This document shows positions 37,701 to 47,100 of a DNA stretch of 62,507 bases, in pieces. Origin of the DNA: Mnemiopsis leidyi (lineage: Eukaryota > Ctenophora > Tentaculata > Lobata > Bolinopsidae). The number at the start of each line of letters is the position of its first letter. The stretch's first letter is position 1. The notes under the pieces were generated by a model. The model was not told where the DNA came from, ran no database searches, and saw only the letters and a program-made list of their open reading frames with translations. The stretch is from the NCBI GenBank assembly GCA_000226015.1, contig JH154641.1:213663-276169 (forward strand), written 5' to 3'. The position numbers were made by a program, and so were the translations under genes.

Positions 37701-39547
37701 ATTTTGTATGCTCTGCTAATTTTGACTATTTGAAACAGGCTAAATCTGCATGGCGTCACGTAATTTCGGAATTCAGAATTCAGGAGGCGATTCCGAAACG
37801 AAAACCTTGTAAGGAACTCGTTTAATAGTTTAGGAAAACCTAGAAAAGTTAACCGTAAATGAAAAAACTCTCAGGTTGTGGACACGATTGATCTTCAGAG
37901 GATGGACACAACAGAGCTTATTATCAGACACTACAAGGAGCAGAGCGAAGAGAGGGTCAGTTCTTGTTCTCTGAGTTCGCTTGTTACTTTAATAATACGC
38001 TTGTTTGTTTATGTTTGTTTGTCTGGCACAGTTTACATTGACTACTGAAAAATCGGGTATTTCATGATCTAAAAAACAAACAATGTCCGACTTTCCCATA
38101 TCAGAACGTTATTTCTTGGGAGGTTTCGCAATTTTTCAAAGATTTTAAATCTCGTTTTAAATTTATTGGCCCTGCTTTAGTTATCGGTAGTCAAATACTC
38201 TCACATGGTCCAAGGGACACAGATTGACCTCAAAAAATAGATATAGGAGTATTTCATAGGGAAATGGGACTACTCCCCTATAATATATTCTAACGAAAAA
38301 TACTGTTCTCTAATATATTCTAACGGCACCTTGTGCAGGGAGAGCGTAGTACCGGAGCTGGTGTGATCGACCTGAAACTCTCTCTAAAAGAGAGGAGAGA
38401 TGGTAAAGCGATCCTTTTCGCCAAGCTGCTTGGGGCACGGGAACTCATTGCTTTGGACACTAACGGGAAGAGTGATCCCTTCATCCAGCTGCAGGTTGTT
38501 CCTCACCATCTGTTCCCGGACTGCGAGTTGAAACAGTCTACTGTCAAGAAAAGCACTTTGGAACCGATTTACAACGAAATGTTCGAATTGTGAGTCAAAG
38601 CTGAAAAAGAAATTTTACTTGAAACAATGTGTTTTTAAGTCATCGAATGGAAATCGTAAGAATTTATATGTAAATTGTAAAGATCCGTTATGGATAACAA
38701 AAATCCCATGTTGGCAATAAATGTGTTATAATCAATTGATCAAAGCTTCATAAAAATGATAGTTTTATAATTGAAAATTGTATCCGGGTTAAGTACGATT
38801 AGGTCCCAAGTTCTGGCGACCATCTTGATGTATGATATTGTAGTTCTTCTCAAGTCTTATCCTTGACACCTAACAATCCCCTTCCTCAGCATCATCCCAC
38901 AAGACCAGATATGTAATGGCGTCTTGGTGCTAACTGTTTTCGACTACGATTTTATCTCCTCCAATGATTTCGAAGGGGAGGCAATGGTGAGGCTGACGGA
39001 TCTACCAAGAAATTCTGAGCAGCATGTAAAGTGGACCATGGCCCTTCACCGACCGAAACAAGACTCCATATACAAGGTATGTCAATGTCAGATCTGACCT
39101 GTTTTGCAAAAAAGTAATTATGATCATCGATAACTCGAATTTAAGTTTTCATTTTTAAGTTTTTAAAAGTTTGATATGTGTCGACATTCATACTCTATAG
39201 TCATAATCAAAATATCACATATTAACATAATTGTGCGTATTGGGAAATTTTAGGTATGCGTCAGCAATGAGCCTGTTAAATTGTAAACCACAAGCCAAAA
39301 TGCTTTTCAATTTAAAGTTCAAACAAATTTCTTTGGCTTCAACTTTTTAGCGATACACTGAGAAATCGTTTATCTCATTAAATTTCAGATTCTAGCTGGA
39401 CGAGTAAATGATAAAGTTGCTGCTAAATTTGTTGAAATTAGGAAAAAAGCCATGGAAGCCGAAGAGTTTATGATGGCTGAGGGTGAACCATGTTCTACAA
39501 CTGGGAGCAAAATCAGTCTAATGCAAAAACATGGATCAGAATCCTGA
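10790..39547 (+). CDS. UNC13D-like: Munc13-4/UNC13D-like vesicle-priming protein, 23 coding exons, 1109 aa
   Basis: Exons: 10790-11116, 11550-11642, 11791-11917, 12354-12492, 12756-12878, 13068-13149, 13274-13381, 13681-13992, 14388-14512, 14651-14810, 15550-15698, 19302-19488, 19701-19880, 20192-20287, 20661-20762, 21261-21329, 34696-34775, 35435-35543, 35727-35810, 37875-37955, 38339-38589, 38890-39076, 39389-39547. All junctions are GT-AG and in phase; 3330 nt total, close to human Munc13-4 (about 1090 aa). C2A spans roughly residues 155-330, with loop motif GTSDPYATV and WDHDEE. The MUN region follows (LHKQLYTFLLAHE, IIRHYKEQ). C2B starts near 912 and carries five acidic ligands (LD, SDPF, FDYD, ND). 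Family role: tethering and priming of secretory granules or lysosome-related organelles for SNARE fusion in response to Ca2+. The start ATG has an in-frame stop 7 codons upstream. Poly(A) signal at 39579. One intron holds an antisense gene and a 13.4-kb intron holds other ORFs. BAIAP3 is the alternative family label. Confidence 0.93.
14829..14881. repeat. short tandem repeat (TGTATCTGATTTT, about 4 copies)
   Basis: A 13-bp unit is repeated four times inside the intron following exon 14651-14810. Confidence 0.8.
15700..16397. other. intron of the UNC13D-like gene, downstream flank of the FYY oxygenase gene
   Basis: AT-rich. No canonical AATAAA was found on the minus strand within about 160 bp after the oxygenase stop, so its 3' end is not defined here. 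Confidence 0.5.
16398..18577 (-). CDS. secreted isopenicillin-N-synthase-like Fe(II) oxygenase ending in Phe-Tyr-Tyr, 359 aa
   Basis: Coding exons in transcript order: 18577-18507, 18339-18077, 17971-17629, 17211-17103, 16929-16757, 16518-16398. They total 1080 nt, all in phase. An acceptor two bases before the ATG implies a 5' UTR intron. Residues 1-16 are a signal peptide (MKTFALVLLLVAPATA). A DIOX_N-type domain follows (YGFFYVVDVPE near 64-74), then the jelly-roll core. The iron triad is intact: H245-x-D247 (EHIDSTVTVL) and H301 (RHRV), with the same 54-residue D-to-H spacing as IPNS. R310-Y-S312 matches the substrate-carboxylate RxS motif. N166-C-T is a possible glycosylation site. The C-terminus is ELFYY. 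Related FYY-ending homologs occur in luminous ctenophores and are proposed, not proven, to make coelenterazine from an F-Y-Y precursor. The gene lies antisense in one UNC13D-like intron. Codons are strongly C/G-ending, suggesting high expression. Confidence 0.95.
17345..17627. repeat. 10-bp minisatellite (TTACTAATAG)n abutting a splice donor
   Basis: About 18 near-perfect uninterrupted copies run from 17448 to 17627, with scattered degenerate copies back to about 17345. The array ends at the 5' splice site of intron 3 of the FYY oxygenase: on the minus strand exon AGGAA is followed by GTTAGTAACT and then by repeats. Each unit read on the minus strand contains a donor-like GTAACT. Confidence 0.95.
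18778..18785 (-). promoter_or_regulatory. TATA box of the FYY oxygenase gene
   Basis: TATAAATA on the minus strand, about 200 bp upstream of the start codon. Transcription would begin near 18750. The 5' UTR is probably interrupted by an intron whose acceptor (TTTTGTAG) lies two bases before the ATG. The flanks are GC-rich, unlike the surrounding intron. Confidence 0.7.
19635..19709 (+). repeat. 45-bp tandem duplication carrying a duplicated 3' splice site
   Basis: The 30-bp block AATAAGATCCTATGCTTTCAG plus ATCATCAAA occurs at 19635-19664 and again at 19680-19709. Both copies contain the pyrimidine-CAG acceptor and the first codons of the same UNC13D-like exon. Use of the upstream acceptor adds exactly 45 nt, in frame and without a stop (15 residues, IIKALSARNKILCFQ). 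Confidence 0.9.
21330..28734. other. first half of a 13.4-kb intron of the UNC13D-like gene, no confident gene
   Basis: AT-rich intronic DNA. One possible exon lies at 24102-24249: acceptor TTTCAG, about 49 codons beginning SLKTTIFGITLYNN, donor TCT|GTAGGT. It has no recognisable match and does not fit the UNC13D-like reading, where exons 21261-21329 and 34696-34775 are consecutive in the family alignment. ORFs at 25813, 26557 and 27622 look random. Confidence 0.5.
28766..29820 (+). CDS. hypothetical acidic low-complexity protein, two exons, about 311 aa
   Basis: Exon 1 is open from an acceptor (exon edge 28735; first ATG 28766) to a strong donor, GGC|GTAAGT, at 29426. Exon 2 begins at 29545 after TTTCAG and runs in the same phase to TAA/TGA at 29818-29820. 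The N-terminus is a charged amphipathic helix (MFDDIFDAVKGKLDEISNSV), followed by Ser/Asp/Glu-rich disorder. No domain is recognised. It sits in sense orientation inside the big UNC13D-like intron, so it could be a nested gene, an alternative exon or part of a longer transcript with the 32.5-kb ORF. A weaker donor (AAT|GTACGA, about 29718) would let exon 2 continue elsewhere. Confidence 0.5.
30463..30566 (+). CDS. orphan exon, Cys/Trp-rich helical segment
   Basis: CCCCTCTCAG is followed by 34 open codons (VVLRCLSRWMACLADRLGDY, then YYNNERW) and a GTAGCA donor. Phases are 0 in and 2 out. It reads like a folded helix, and GC content is high for the region. It does not fit the UNC13D-like chain, where the neighbouring exons already join in family order. 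It may belong to the nested low-complexity transcript. Confidence 0.45.
30567..32460. other. intronic, no gene seen
   Basis: AT-rich. A short ACACAACTTGCATCA direct repeat lies at about 31935-31970. ORFs at 30881 and 32019 lack splice or domain support. Confidence 0.45.
32488..33936 (+). CDS. hypothetical Ser/Arg/Lys-rich disordered protein or long exon, 482 codons
   Basis: The longest plus-strand ORF here. It opens MEERDLDPSSDSDDSYSS, has one short hydrophobic patch (WLVDVASSIVGG near residue 56), then a long basic/Ser-rich region (residues about 190-330, many RR/KK/SR/ER pairs), and ends at TAA 33934-33936. A phase-0 acceptor (CGTTATAG, exon 32461) and a phase-0 donor (GCAAGT|GTGAGT, 33873) also exist, so it may be an internal or first exon. 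The donor phase would allow splicing to UNC13D-like exon 34696 (phase 0). The composition suggests an intrinsically disordered protein; function unknown. The ORFs on the opposite strand are shadows. Confidence 0.6.
   Translation: MEERDLDPSSDSDDSYSSMEPDDLPSLVVLDKPPFTGRSSPDRNQERRTSFRGVGWLVDVASSIVGGSSSGETGELESRTRAESHNNTHSLTVRHAGSADDLESSSSTNLLVYEEQDNEFHDAVNAPDQLSDSAASHDSQYMFDNQQSATVVNAERRSSSSIDPEHGDPDKFGSRNSVFAPEVEEESPRKSHDRRKVEKAKSQSTISKDKIRREGETHRHSYRNKRHDRSVRRSEHSSKTHDDTEKIRKKSRRHDTEKKSSSKETDGKLKKERTSSTSKDRTTVNRKKRLDSEKTVERADKPPKENALKRGHHPSVRRAADRPSSANKKPIKDNTMSKHQRQYLTSEELASQSSASLLSVVQQEGSYDAKNISISRPSCDRKAKKKAATSDHPYNNYDSVSEKHLRREKKRLKYPKITSFGDLAFGRSIKHPKHRSDKSRTLHLTSNNALVLRSESRTGSASVSTPSSLGIIGPSLKPNHPT
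34796..35335. repeat. TATAGCTACTT minisatellite in an intron
   Basis: Many imperfect copies of TTTATAGCTAC and variants (TATATAGCTACTTTA) occupy the intron between UNC13D-like exons 34696-34775 and 35435-35543. They are interrupted by about 120 bp of unique sequence at 34870-35000. Confidence 0.85.
36060..36121. repeat. AGTACTAGT palindromic short repeats
   Basis: Overlapping copies of AGTACTAGTA lie in an intron. Further on, a 13-bp stem with an 11-nt loop lies at 36568-36604 (AAAAACCTTCGT arms). Confidence 0.8.
37531..37635 (+). CDS. candidate alternative first exon of the UNC13D-like gene
   Basis: An ATG preceded two codons earlier by an in-frame TAA opens 35 codons (MEGEADKSGLGSRGLSLNEL, then VTVPTTQPSIDL). 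It ends at a phase-0 GTAAAA donor. The next exon of the main transcript (37875) is phase 0, so a transcript from here would encode a short N-terminus, a small MUN remnant and the whole C2B domain. The main transcript can skip this piece (35810 joins 37875 in family order). Promoter evidence is lacking. Confidence 0.4.
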
Positions 39548-39578
39548 GCAAACTTTCTGAAGTAATAATTTTGACGGA

Positions 39579-39584
39579 AATAAA
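39579..39584 (+). terminator. poly(A) signal of the UNC13D-like gene
   Basis: AATAAA 31 bp after the TGA stop. A second, weaker AATTAAA-like site lies near 39798. Confidence 0.6.
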
Positions 39585-39599
39585 GAAGTAACAGAGCTT

Positions 39600-40416
39600 A
39601 GCGAAGTTAAGATTGTCAGTTGCGTTGTTGTAGTTGTACGGGATTTAAGTGCGTGATGAAGCTTGATGAACTGTTGAAATTTGCACTGCATATTTTTCAC
39701 TTGAGACTGAGTGTTGATAAAGTTGGACAGTTCAAGGTTGCACTTCGCCGAAAATCATTGATTCGTATTCCTATTCCAACTGACTTGAAACTTTAAAATT
39801 AAAGAGTCAATTGTCTACGTCGATTGTTTAATGTATTATGTTGTCAATGTTCGTTTCAAAGTTTAGTTTCGTGAGACGTTGGGTTACTGTACTCTGCAAG
39901 AACTTTTAGACTCTCATGTCTTTCTTTGCCACTGAAAGTGAAACTCAGTAGAGATTTTATACGATTAAGTTGTGTAAATGTGCGAATATTTTATGAAACT
40001 ACCATGATTTAATTTGATTTATATATGTTAAAATTATTGCTAAAACCGAGGTTAGTGTTATTGTATGTGATTATTCTGTATTCGTATTTAACTCAACGAG
40101 CACGTTCATCTTACTTTCTACAGAACGTACCAAACTGGAGCATTGAACAATTTCCAATTTTGAATCTTTAATGATTCATTAACATCATAATTTGATGATC
40201 AGAATCAAACAGTACTTATTTTTCATTAAGATGAAGATAGAAGTAATACTAAGTACTAGAACTATGTAAATATGAAATATCTTATTATTTATTTGTTTTG
40301 TGTCTATTCATTATTTGACCTGTTGTTTTTCCAATTTTGATTGTATTGTAATTATAAATGTAAAATGGATAAGTTTTCTCCAACCTATTATAAAAGTAGT
40401 TGTTTCCTTGACCTCG

Positions 40417-40418
<2 letters not shown>
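39600..40418. other. intergenic, no gene seen
   Basis: AT-rich 3' flank of the UNC13D-like gene with no exon-like signal. Confidence 0.6.
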
Positions 40419-40470
<52 letters not shown>

Positions 40471-40480
40471 NNNNNNNNNN

Positions 40481-40553
<73 letters not shown>
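40419..40553. repeat. (TC)n microsatellite interrupted by an assembly gap
   Basis: A pure TC dinucleotide run with 10 N at 40471-40480. The N run is likely a placeholder, so the real length is unknown. ORFs through it (Ser-Leu or Arg-Glu repeats) are artefacts. Confidence 0.98.
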
Positions 40554-40554
<1 letters not shown>

Positions 40555-42250
40555 GACGCGCATCGCCCGTTAATGCCTGACCTGTTGCCGTAAAGCGGCA
40601 GCCCCCGCAAGTTTAGTTTCACCTTACCAGGTGCTTACGCCACGCGCGGCGGCTGATACGCTGTGGTATTGTCCGACTTTGGCTGACCTGCTGCCGCAAA
40701 GCGACAGCCTCCGCAAGTCCGCAATGCAAGGCAACTCTGGTGCTACCACTGTGCTTCACCTAACCAGGTGCTTACGCGCAAATGGGCTCTGGTTAGATCA
40801 GAGTTGTTTGACTTTGTCCGACCCTCATTCGAAGACAGTGCGCGCTGCCGTACAAATACAATGGTTAGACACCTAATCAGGTGCGCGTGCACCTGGTTAG
40901 GTGTTGTCTGACAGTGACTTTGTCCGACCTTGCCTCGTTGCCTTGCGTTGCGCGCCGTTGCGGCCCATTTTCAATTTTCAAATCAAATTTTCAATTGAAA
41001 ATATGGGGCGGCAGCTTCGCGGCAGCAGGTCAGGCTGCAGGCAACGTTTGACAAGTCCGACCGCGACCCTCATTCGAAGCGAATAGAGGGGAATAAAAAT
41101 CCCTTTACGGGAATAGCTAATGACAGGAGGGTGCGCGCTGCCGTACAAATTAGGTGAAAACGAAATCACCTCTGCTTTTGCTTAACACGTATATCTCTTG
41201 TCTCAGCAGGGCTATGCAACGTGTAGCAATATATCTCCACTGTCCACATCGCGTGCAAGTTTAGCGCGAAATTAGGACGGACGCGCGAAGATCGAGCCAC
41301 ATGACTTTGTTGGCCTAGCAACCTCTGTTTTACTTTCGCCTGGCCTGACTACCTCGGTCCTTGTAGCGGTGATACCCGACTCACGCAGCTAAACGTTTAA
41401 AACGGTAGAGTCTATCTGTCTACCGGGTAAACAGATATAATTTCGTCAACCTAGTGGTCCTTAAGGAGAGAACCGTAATTTAACTTGGAAAGAGCCGCGC
41501 AGCATTGCAGTGACCTGTAAGTTCACCTAACCTTGTTTGATTTCGTTTTAGTCTAACCAAAGCCATTTTGCGCGCACGACTGACGACGCGGCGTCGCGTA
41601 AACACCTGGTTCGGTTAAGACTTTGTCCAATCCTCATTCGAAGCCAATGCCGGGAAGTGCGCGCCGCTGTAAAAACTTAATCCCAACCGCAACCACCACC
41701 CAAGAATCGAAATCCTTTCCAGCTATATCGTAACTTCAAAAGTAAGTGGAATAAAGAGGTCCGGTTTGTTGCAAAATGACCGTTTTCTAAATTAATCGTT
41801 GCCTCCCCAGGAGGCAACTTAAAGACCTTTTACAACAAAAGTTATTTTGAAAAAACTGATTTTGCCTACTTTTCGGCAACCCTAGAAAATAACTTTAACT
41901 AGGAGAGTGCACGTGATTCAACTAACCAATCACGGAGCGCGCATAGCGCTGGGTCCTTAAAAAATATCACAGGTAGTCAGGCGCAATAGCCAGTAACGTT
42001 TTTTGGGCAGGTTATGACGCCGCGCGCGGCGGCTAATTCGCAGCTAAAATATTTTCGGTGGTGCGCTTGTTAAATACGTGTATATCCTTGTGCAAGCTGA
42101 GCGCGAAATCGAGATGGACGTGCAATGTGCAATTGAAAACTGTTTTCTTTAGGGCAAGAACCCAATACCCCATTCAAATCAGTTTTGTAGGTTGATAACC
42201 TACTGTTGCGGCCATGGCCATCGCGTGCCCTTAAGCATTTCTGGCCTATT
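40555..42250. mobile_element. CpG-rich repetitive region, probably an unclassified transposable element
   Basis: Composition switches sharply to GC/CpG-rich right after the TC repeat. Several motifs recur: GTCCGAC or GTCCAAT then CCTCATTCGAAG then G(T)GCGCGC(T/C)GC at 40815-40856, 41055-41156 and 41625-41672; ACCAGGTGCTTACGC at 40628 and 40764; CGCGCGGCGGCTGAT at 40645 and a relative at 42014. An imperfect palindrome (ACACCTAATCAGGTGC arms) lies at 40866-40902, and a 9-bp stem at 41798-41818. No long ORF is present. Non-autonomous element or repeat cluster is my reading. Confidence 0.5.
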
Positions 42251-42499
42251 AAAAACCGGTGGTAACAGGTAACGCTTTCAAGATTCTTAATTTCCTTTTA
42301 CAATTACTTGCTACTTGATTCATTATTTTCTGCTGATAAGGGTATGTAACTTAAGCAAGCTTTATTCTAGTCCTGGTATGCCGTATATTAGCTAGGTATT
42401 TTTAATTAGTAATTTTACCAAATTATTTAAGGCTTTATTCCATTCTCTCAGCTAAGAAAAGCACACCCCACTTTAAACGTAACAAAAGTTTTTGAATTA

Positions 42500-43520
42500 A
42501 ATACTTATATTTCACATGCAACCCTGATGTCATTTTACTGAATGAGACCTGGCTGAACAAAGATCATGAAGTTATTTGACCTAAGAATTACACTGTTTTC
42601 AGGAGTGACAGGTAACAACTCACTCAGCCCTATGATCCGGGATCCCATTTGTCAAAAGAAGTTTCAAAAATACGGTGGGCGTGTTTTGATTGCAGTCAAA
42701 TCTGATATAGAAGCCTCTCTCAAACGTCTGAGCATGCACAAAGCAGAGGGGCTGAAATAGTGTCCGTTGAAATTCAAGTTGGCCTACAAAAATCTATTAT
42801 AAAAATCTATATATTTTGCACCATATACTGTGTCAGTACTTAAGGCGGGGTGAATCATAAAAGTATCATGAATTCCCTAAGGTCCCTTTATGGCAATAGG
42901 GTACATACGAACACTTTCGTTGTAGAACACTATCAAGTTAAGCTCTGTTGAATAGCCACTTTCTGAAAATAACAATTCAGCACGAGAGATTGACCTAAAG
43001 TTTTTGGATTCTTTTTATGAACTTGGCCTCAAACTACTTATTAACTGCCCCACCCACAAAAAAGGCAAAGTGTGAGATCTACAAATCCTCACAAATAATA
43101 GTTTTCTTGTTAGAAACACAAAGGTTTTAGATAACGAAGTTCTGTGCCAATCAGATAACTATCAAATATCTTTCTCATTGGCTTGTAAAGAAAACCACCT
43201 AAAACGCCCCAAAGGCAAAATATATAACTATAAAAGAGCCAACTGGGATCAGTTAAACAGAGACATTAGACAAGTTGAGTGGCACCAGACAATTGATTGC
43301 ATGGAACCTGAAACAGCTTGGAAAACATTTAAAGAGATATTATTTACCTGTGCAGATTGATCTATTCCTTATTAAATTAATGCCAATGGAAACTTCTCAT
43401 CATCTTGGTTTGACTCTGAATTCTATGAAGCTTCAACAGATCTAAAGAATGAGCACACAATTTAAGGCATCAGGTCCTCAAAAAGTAGAGAGCTTAAACG
43501 TGACATTACTGATTGATTTC
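42500..43520 (+). mobile_element. degenerate LINE (non-LTR retrotransposon) fragment, endonuclease region
   Basis: Frames broken by stops and shifts together spell an APE-type endonuclease followed by the linker typical of LINE ORF2. Signals are DVILLNETWLNKDHE (42527-42571), GRVLIAVKSDIEAS (42676-42717), a later DSFYELGLKLLINCPTHKKG (about 43009-43068) and a WDQLNRDIRQVEWHQTID segment before the expected reverse-transcriptase start. No reverse-transcriptase motif was found, so it is a 3'-truncated or decayed copy. It is not functional. Confidence 0.75.
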
Positions 43521-44151
43521 AGGTTATCATTTTATTGATTTCCTGCCAACATATTCACAAAAAATGTTTTTCTTCAAAATTTGGAAGTGGGATATGAGCT
43601 TTCAATAGCAGGCACCGGCACAAGTGACATTTCGGTAATGGTATCGCTTTGCCATGTACATGTGACACCGTGATAGAGCCTTAACATGAAAGCTGACAGC
43701 TCATATTAAGTGCACTGATGTATGTAACGTAACCACGGCATACATACTCAATTAAACGATCAACCTTGAGATTACTGATTGAAGATGTAATCCAGAATTT
43801 CTAAATGTTGGATCCATTCTCACAGTATTAAATCTCTCAAGGAGTACTTTTATCAAGAAATTTGATCAGGATGACGTTAACATATAGCTATCAATAACTT
43901 AAGTTGCTATTTTTGGTCAAAATTGGGCCATATTTTGGTGAAATTCTATCTACCGGGCCCCTCTATTTACCCGCCCTCAACTCTTTTCCCCGAGAGGCAC
44001 GGTAAATCGAGGGTTTACTGTATCTGTTTAGTCAGAGAAAATTGAATATTCTAATATGCTATGTTAAGAACATCTATGGATAATCTAACCTGGTTTGCCA
44101 ATCTTTTAGGATGTTATCAGTTCAACCAGTTACCAGAATGCAATAACAAAT
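43521..44151. other. intergenic with a pogo/Tigger-like transposon terminus
   Basis: The end of a repeat at about 44001-44020, read on the minus strand as CAGTAAACCCTCGATTTACC followed by a flanking TA, resembles the terminal inverted repeat of pogo/Tigger-type DNA transposons. A matching left end was not located nearby. The 5' UTR of the coiled-coil gene may begin at 44121 after TGTTATCAG. Confidence 0.35.
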
Positions 44152-47100
44152 ATGGCTGAGCGACCAAAAACTTCACACAAGGCAAGAGCTAGTGTGCATA
44201 CAGTTGTTGGTGATAAAGTACAATTACCTGAGGAGGTTTCATACCCTCTTGTACCCACTCATAATCTGAGCGAGTTTCCAGACACTGAAAATGGTAATAT
44301 GACATAGATTTGAAAATATACTTTTACTCTTCTATTCATTCATATGTTGACCTGAACTAGATTGCACATGTCACAGTACATTCTGCAACATGTGATCTGA
44401 TACATTTCATCTAGCTTGGATCTTATTCACAGGACTAAAAGATGAACTTGATGTTGCAGAATCCTCTAAAGAGACAGATGAATCTGTTGGTGGCCCCACG
44501 AAAGATTTGATGACTGCATTTTCAGACAAAGTTCAAAACTGGGAAGTGAAACAGTCCAAACCTATTGATCTCTTCAAAAAAGGTATTAATCTTTTAAGAA
44601 TAATATAATTGATAATTCTAAATTCATAAGTTTGTTAAAGTGCTCTATGCATAATAGATACATACATTTATATATAAAGGTGGCAATAGATATTTTATTT
44701 CATACTCTCTATTTTAAAGAAGTAATTAATGATTGATTTGTGATATTGCAGTTAAGAGGCCCTGGTCTGCAGTCGGAAAGGTTCAGCCTGCTATCGAAAT
44801 GACAGAAAGACCTGGTTCTGCACCGACCTCTGCAATTAAGCCCCAACTAACATCTGCTACAATTGAAGAGGAAACATCATTTATCAATCCTGTAGCTGAT
44901 GATTCTTCAGTTGAAAGAATACAGTCTCCAAAAGCATGGCCTGAGCCGGAAGTTCATGGAGAAGGGCCAGTCCCAGATGGAATTGATTTTATAAACAGGG
45001 CAGCCATAGAAAGTAAAGCAATTGTTCCCACTACTGATGTTATTGAAGAAATTACGAGAGCACCAACCCCTGTGAGGGTAGCTTGGGATGAACAGATTAA
45101 ACGAGATGTTGGTTCAAGAAAGAGTTCAACTGCATCTGTCAACTCTAGGAAAAGTACAAAAACTTTAGATGATCTTACTGCCTTGCATCCTCAGGCCTAT
45201 GTTCCATACAATGTTGCCAAAAGAAACATTAATAGAGTTATCTCTGATATGAATCTGATGAGAGAAGACCACAGACGTGCTCTAATTGAAGTTAACAGAA
45301 TTTATAAGGAAATTGAGATTGAGACACAGGTTAGGTTTGAAAATAAAGAACGTTTATGCAATAAAGTAAGACCTATGTAGTATGTATCAGATTTCAATCC
45401 ATAACCTTTTATATAAATCTAAATCTTTTATATAAATCTACTACCTAAAATTTGTTTTGAAAGCTGTAAATGATTTGGTACATAATATACAATGTAAGCA
45501 TACAGAAGAAAAAATCATGAATCCCCTAGACTACGTTCACTGAGTTTGTGACCGAGCTAAGACAGGATTACAAAGACAAAGTAAAAGCGTTCACCCATAT
45601 CATCGACCTATGCATGAAAGACAACGCAAGAAAGGAAGAGGATTGGAAATTACAAGCAGAGGCTAGTTTAGAACTTGCTGATTTAAATGATTTTCACTGT
45701 TCTTAGGTGCTATGCAATCAGTTTTTTTCCTGTTCAAGCATCCATAACACATTTCTTTCCTATGTTTTTTGCTTTTAAACATATGCCCACTTGGTTTTCT
45801 TAGTAATTGGAAAGGCCAATTTTATTTTTTTCAGAGTTTGAAAGACTGCAATATAAAGCTTGTCAGCGAAGTGAATGAATTGATTGAATACAACCAAAAG
45901 CAGAAGGATCTACTCAATAAGAATAATGTGAGCAAAGATTTATTTGAAATTTTCTTCACCCTTGGTACTGTATTAGTCACTAGAGCCCTTTACCATTGAT
46001 AGATAGCCCTTTGTCTGAGAGTACTCCATGACATAGATTACATGTAAAGTTTGTGTTTATGCCTTTATCCCCAAGACTAAAGAAATAACGCAACTGAGAC
46101 AAGCCATGACGGAGGAACGGAGGCAGCTCCTATTGTCTCTACAAGCAAGGGAGGAGACATTGAGAAATCAGTACGAGAGTCACATCAAATATTTGGAGGA
46201 TAGAAACAGGAGAAAGATTGACATCCTCATGAAACAGCACCAATCGGTCAGGGCTAAATTCAACGATCTGCTTTGTTTGAGGTCTTGTTGACTAACTATT
46301 GATTGCAAATTCCTTATTAATTGATTGTTACTTAAACTTCAGAACATTCAACTGCGAGAGGGAGTATTTGCAAGTCAAATTGATGCTCAAGCTAAGGAAA
46401 AAGAAGGTATCGAGGGTAAGATGGCTGAGATGGCAGAGTCCCATATCCTGGAGATGAAAGCAAAGGCAGATGAGGAGGAACAACGAATAAACGAGCTGAA
46501 GGAGGAGGAAAGGTTAAGACTGGAGAAACTGCAAAAAGAAAAAGAGGACGAAATTAATAGGTTTATGGAAATTTGAGTTGGTTTGAACCTGCTTGTAAAT
46601 AACATAAGTTAAGAACTTTAAGAATGATAAAACTAAAAATGTTAAATGTGCTGCTAGGATTTCAGAAGAACGTGACAAGATGGAGAGAGAATGGCTCGCA
46701 GAGCGGGATGTGATTAAGGAGGAGTTCCAGACTAAAATAGATGGTCTCAACAAGACTATAGAAGACAGCGAGTCTCAAATAAAGGTAGGTGTAGTCAATT
46801 AAAGCGTTTAAGATTATTACGATGTTAAAGCTAACCTAGGACAGTTACACTTTCATTGTGTCATTCGCGGAGGCAATAGAACGGATACTGTGAATGAAGC
46901 TTAAATTACTGTAGAAATATTTTCTTCATCCTCAACTACTTAGACATTGTCACTAAAATTAATAATAAAGCTAACCTCTTTCTCAAAGCTCAGAGTTTTG
47001 TTTAAAATCCTATTACAGGAGTGTGATCCATGCCTCAAGGGCCACAGTCTTGATTATAACTATATTTCTATTTGTATTAGGTACACGAGGATGCCTTAGC

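Noticed and set aside
40300..40622. ORFs of Ser-Leu or Arg-Glu repeats
   Set aside because: They are translations of the TC microsatellite and its N gap on either strand.
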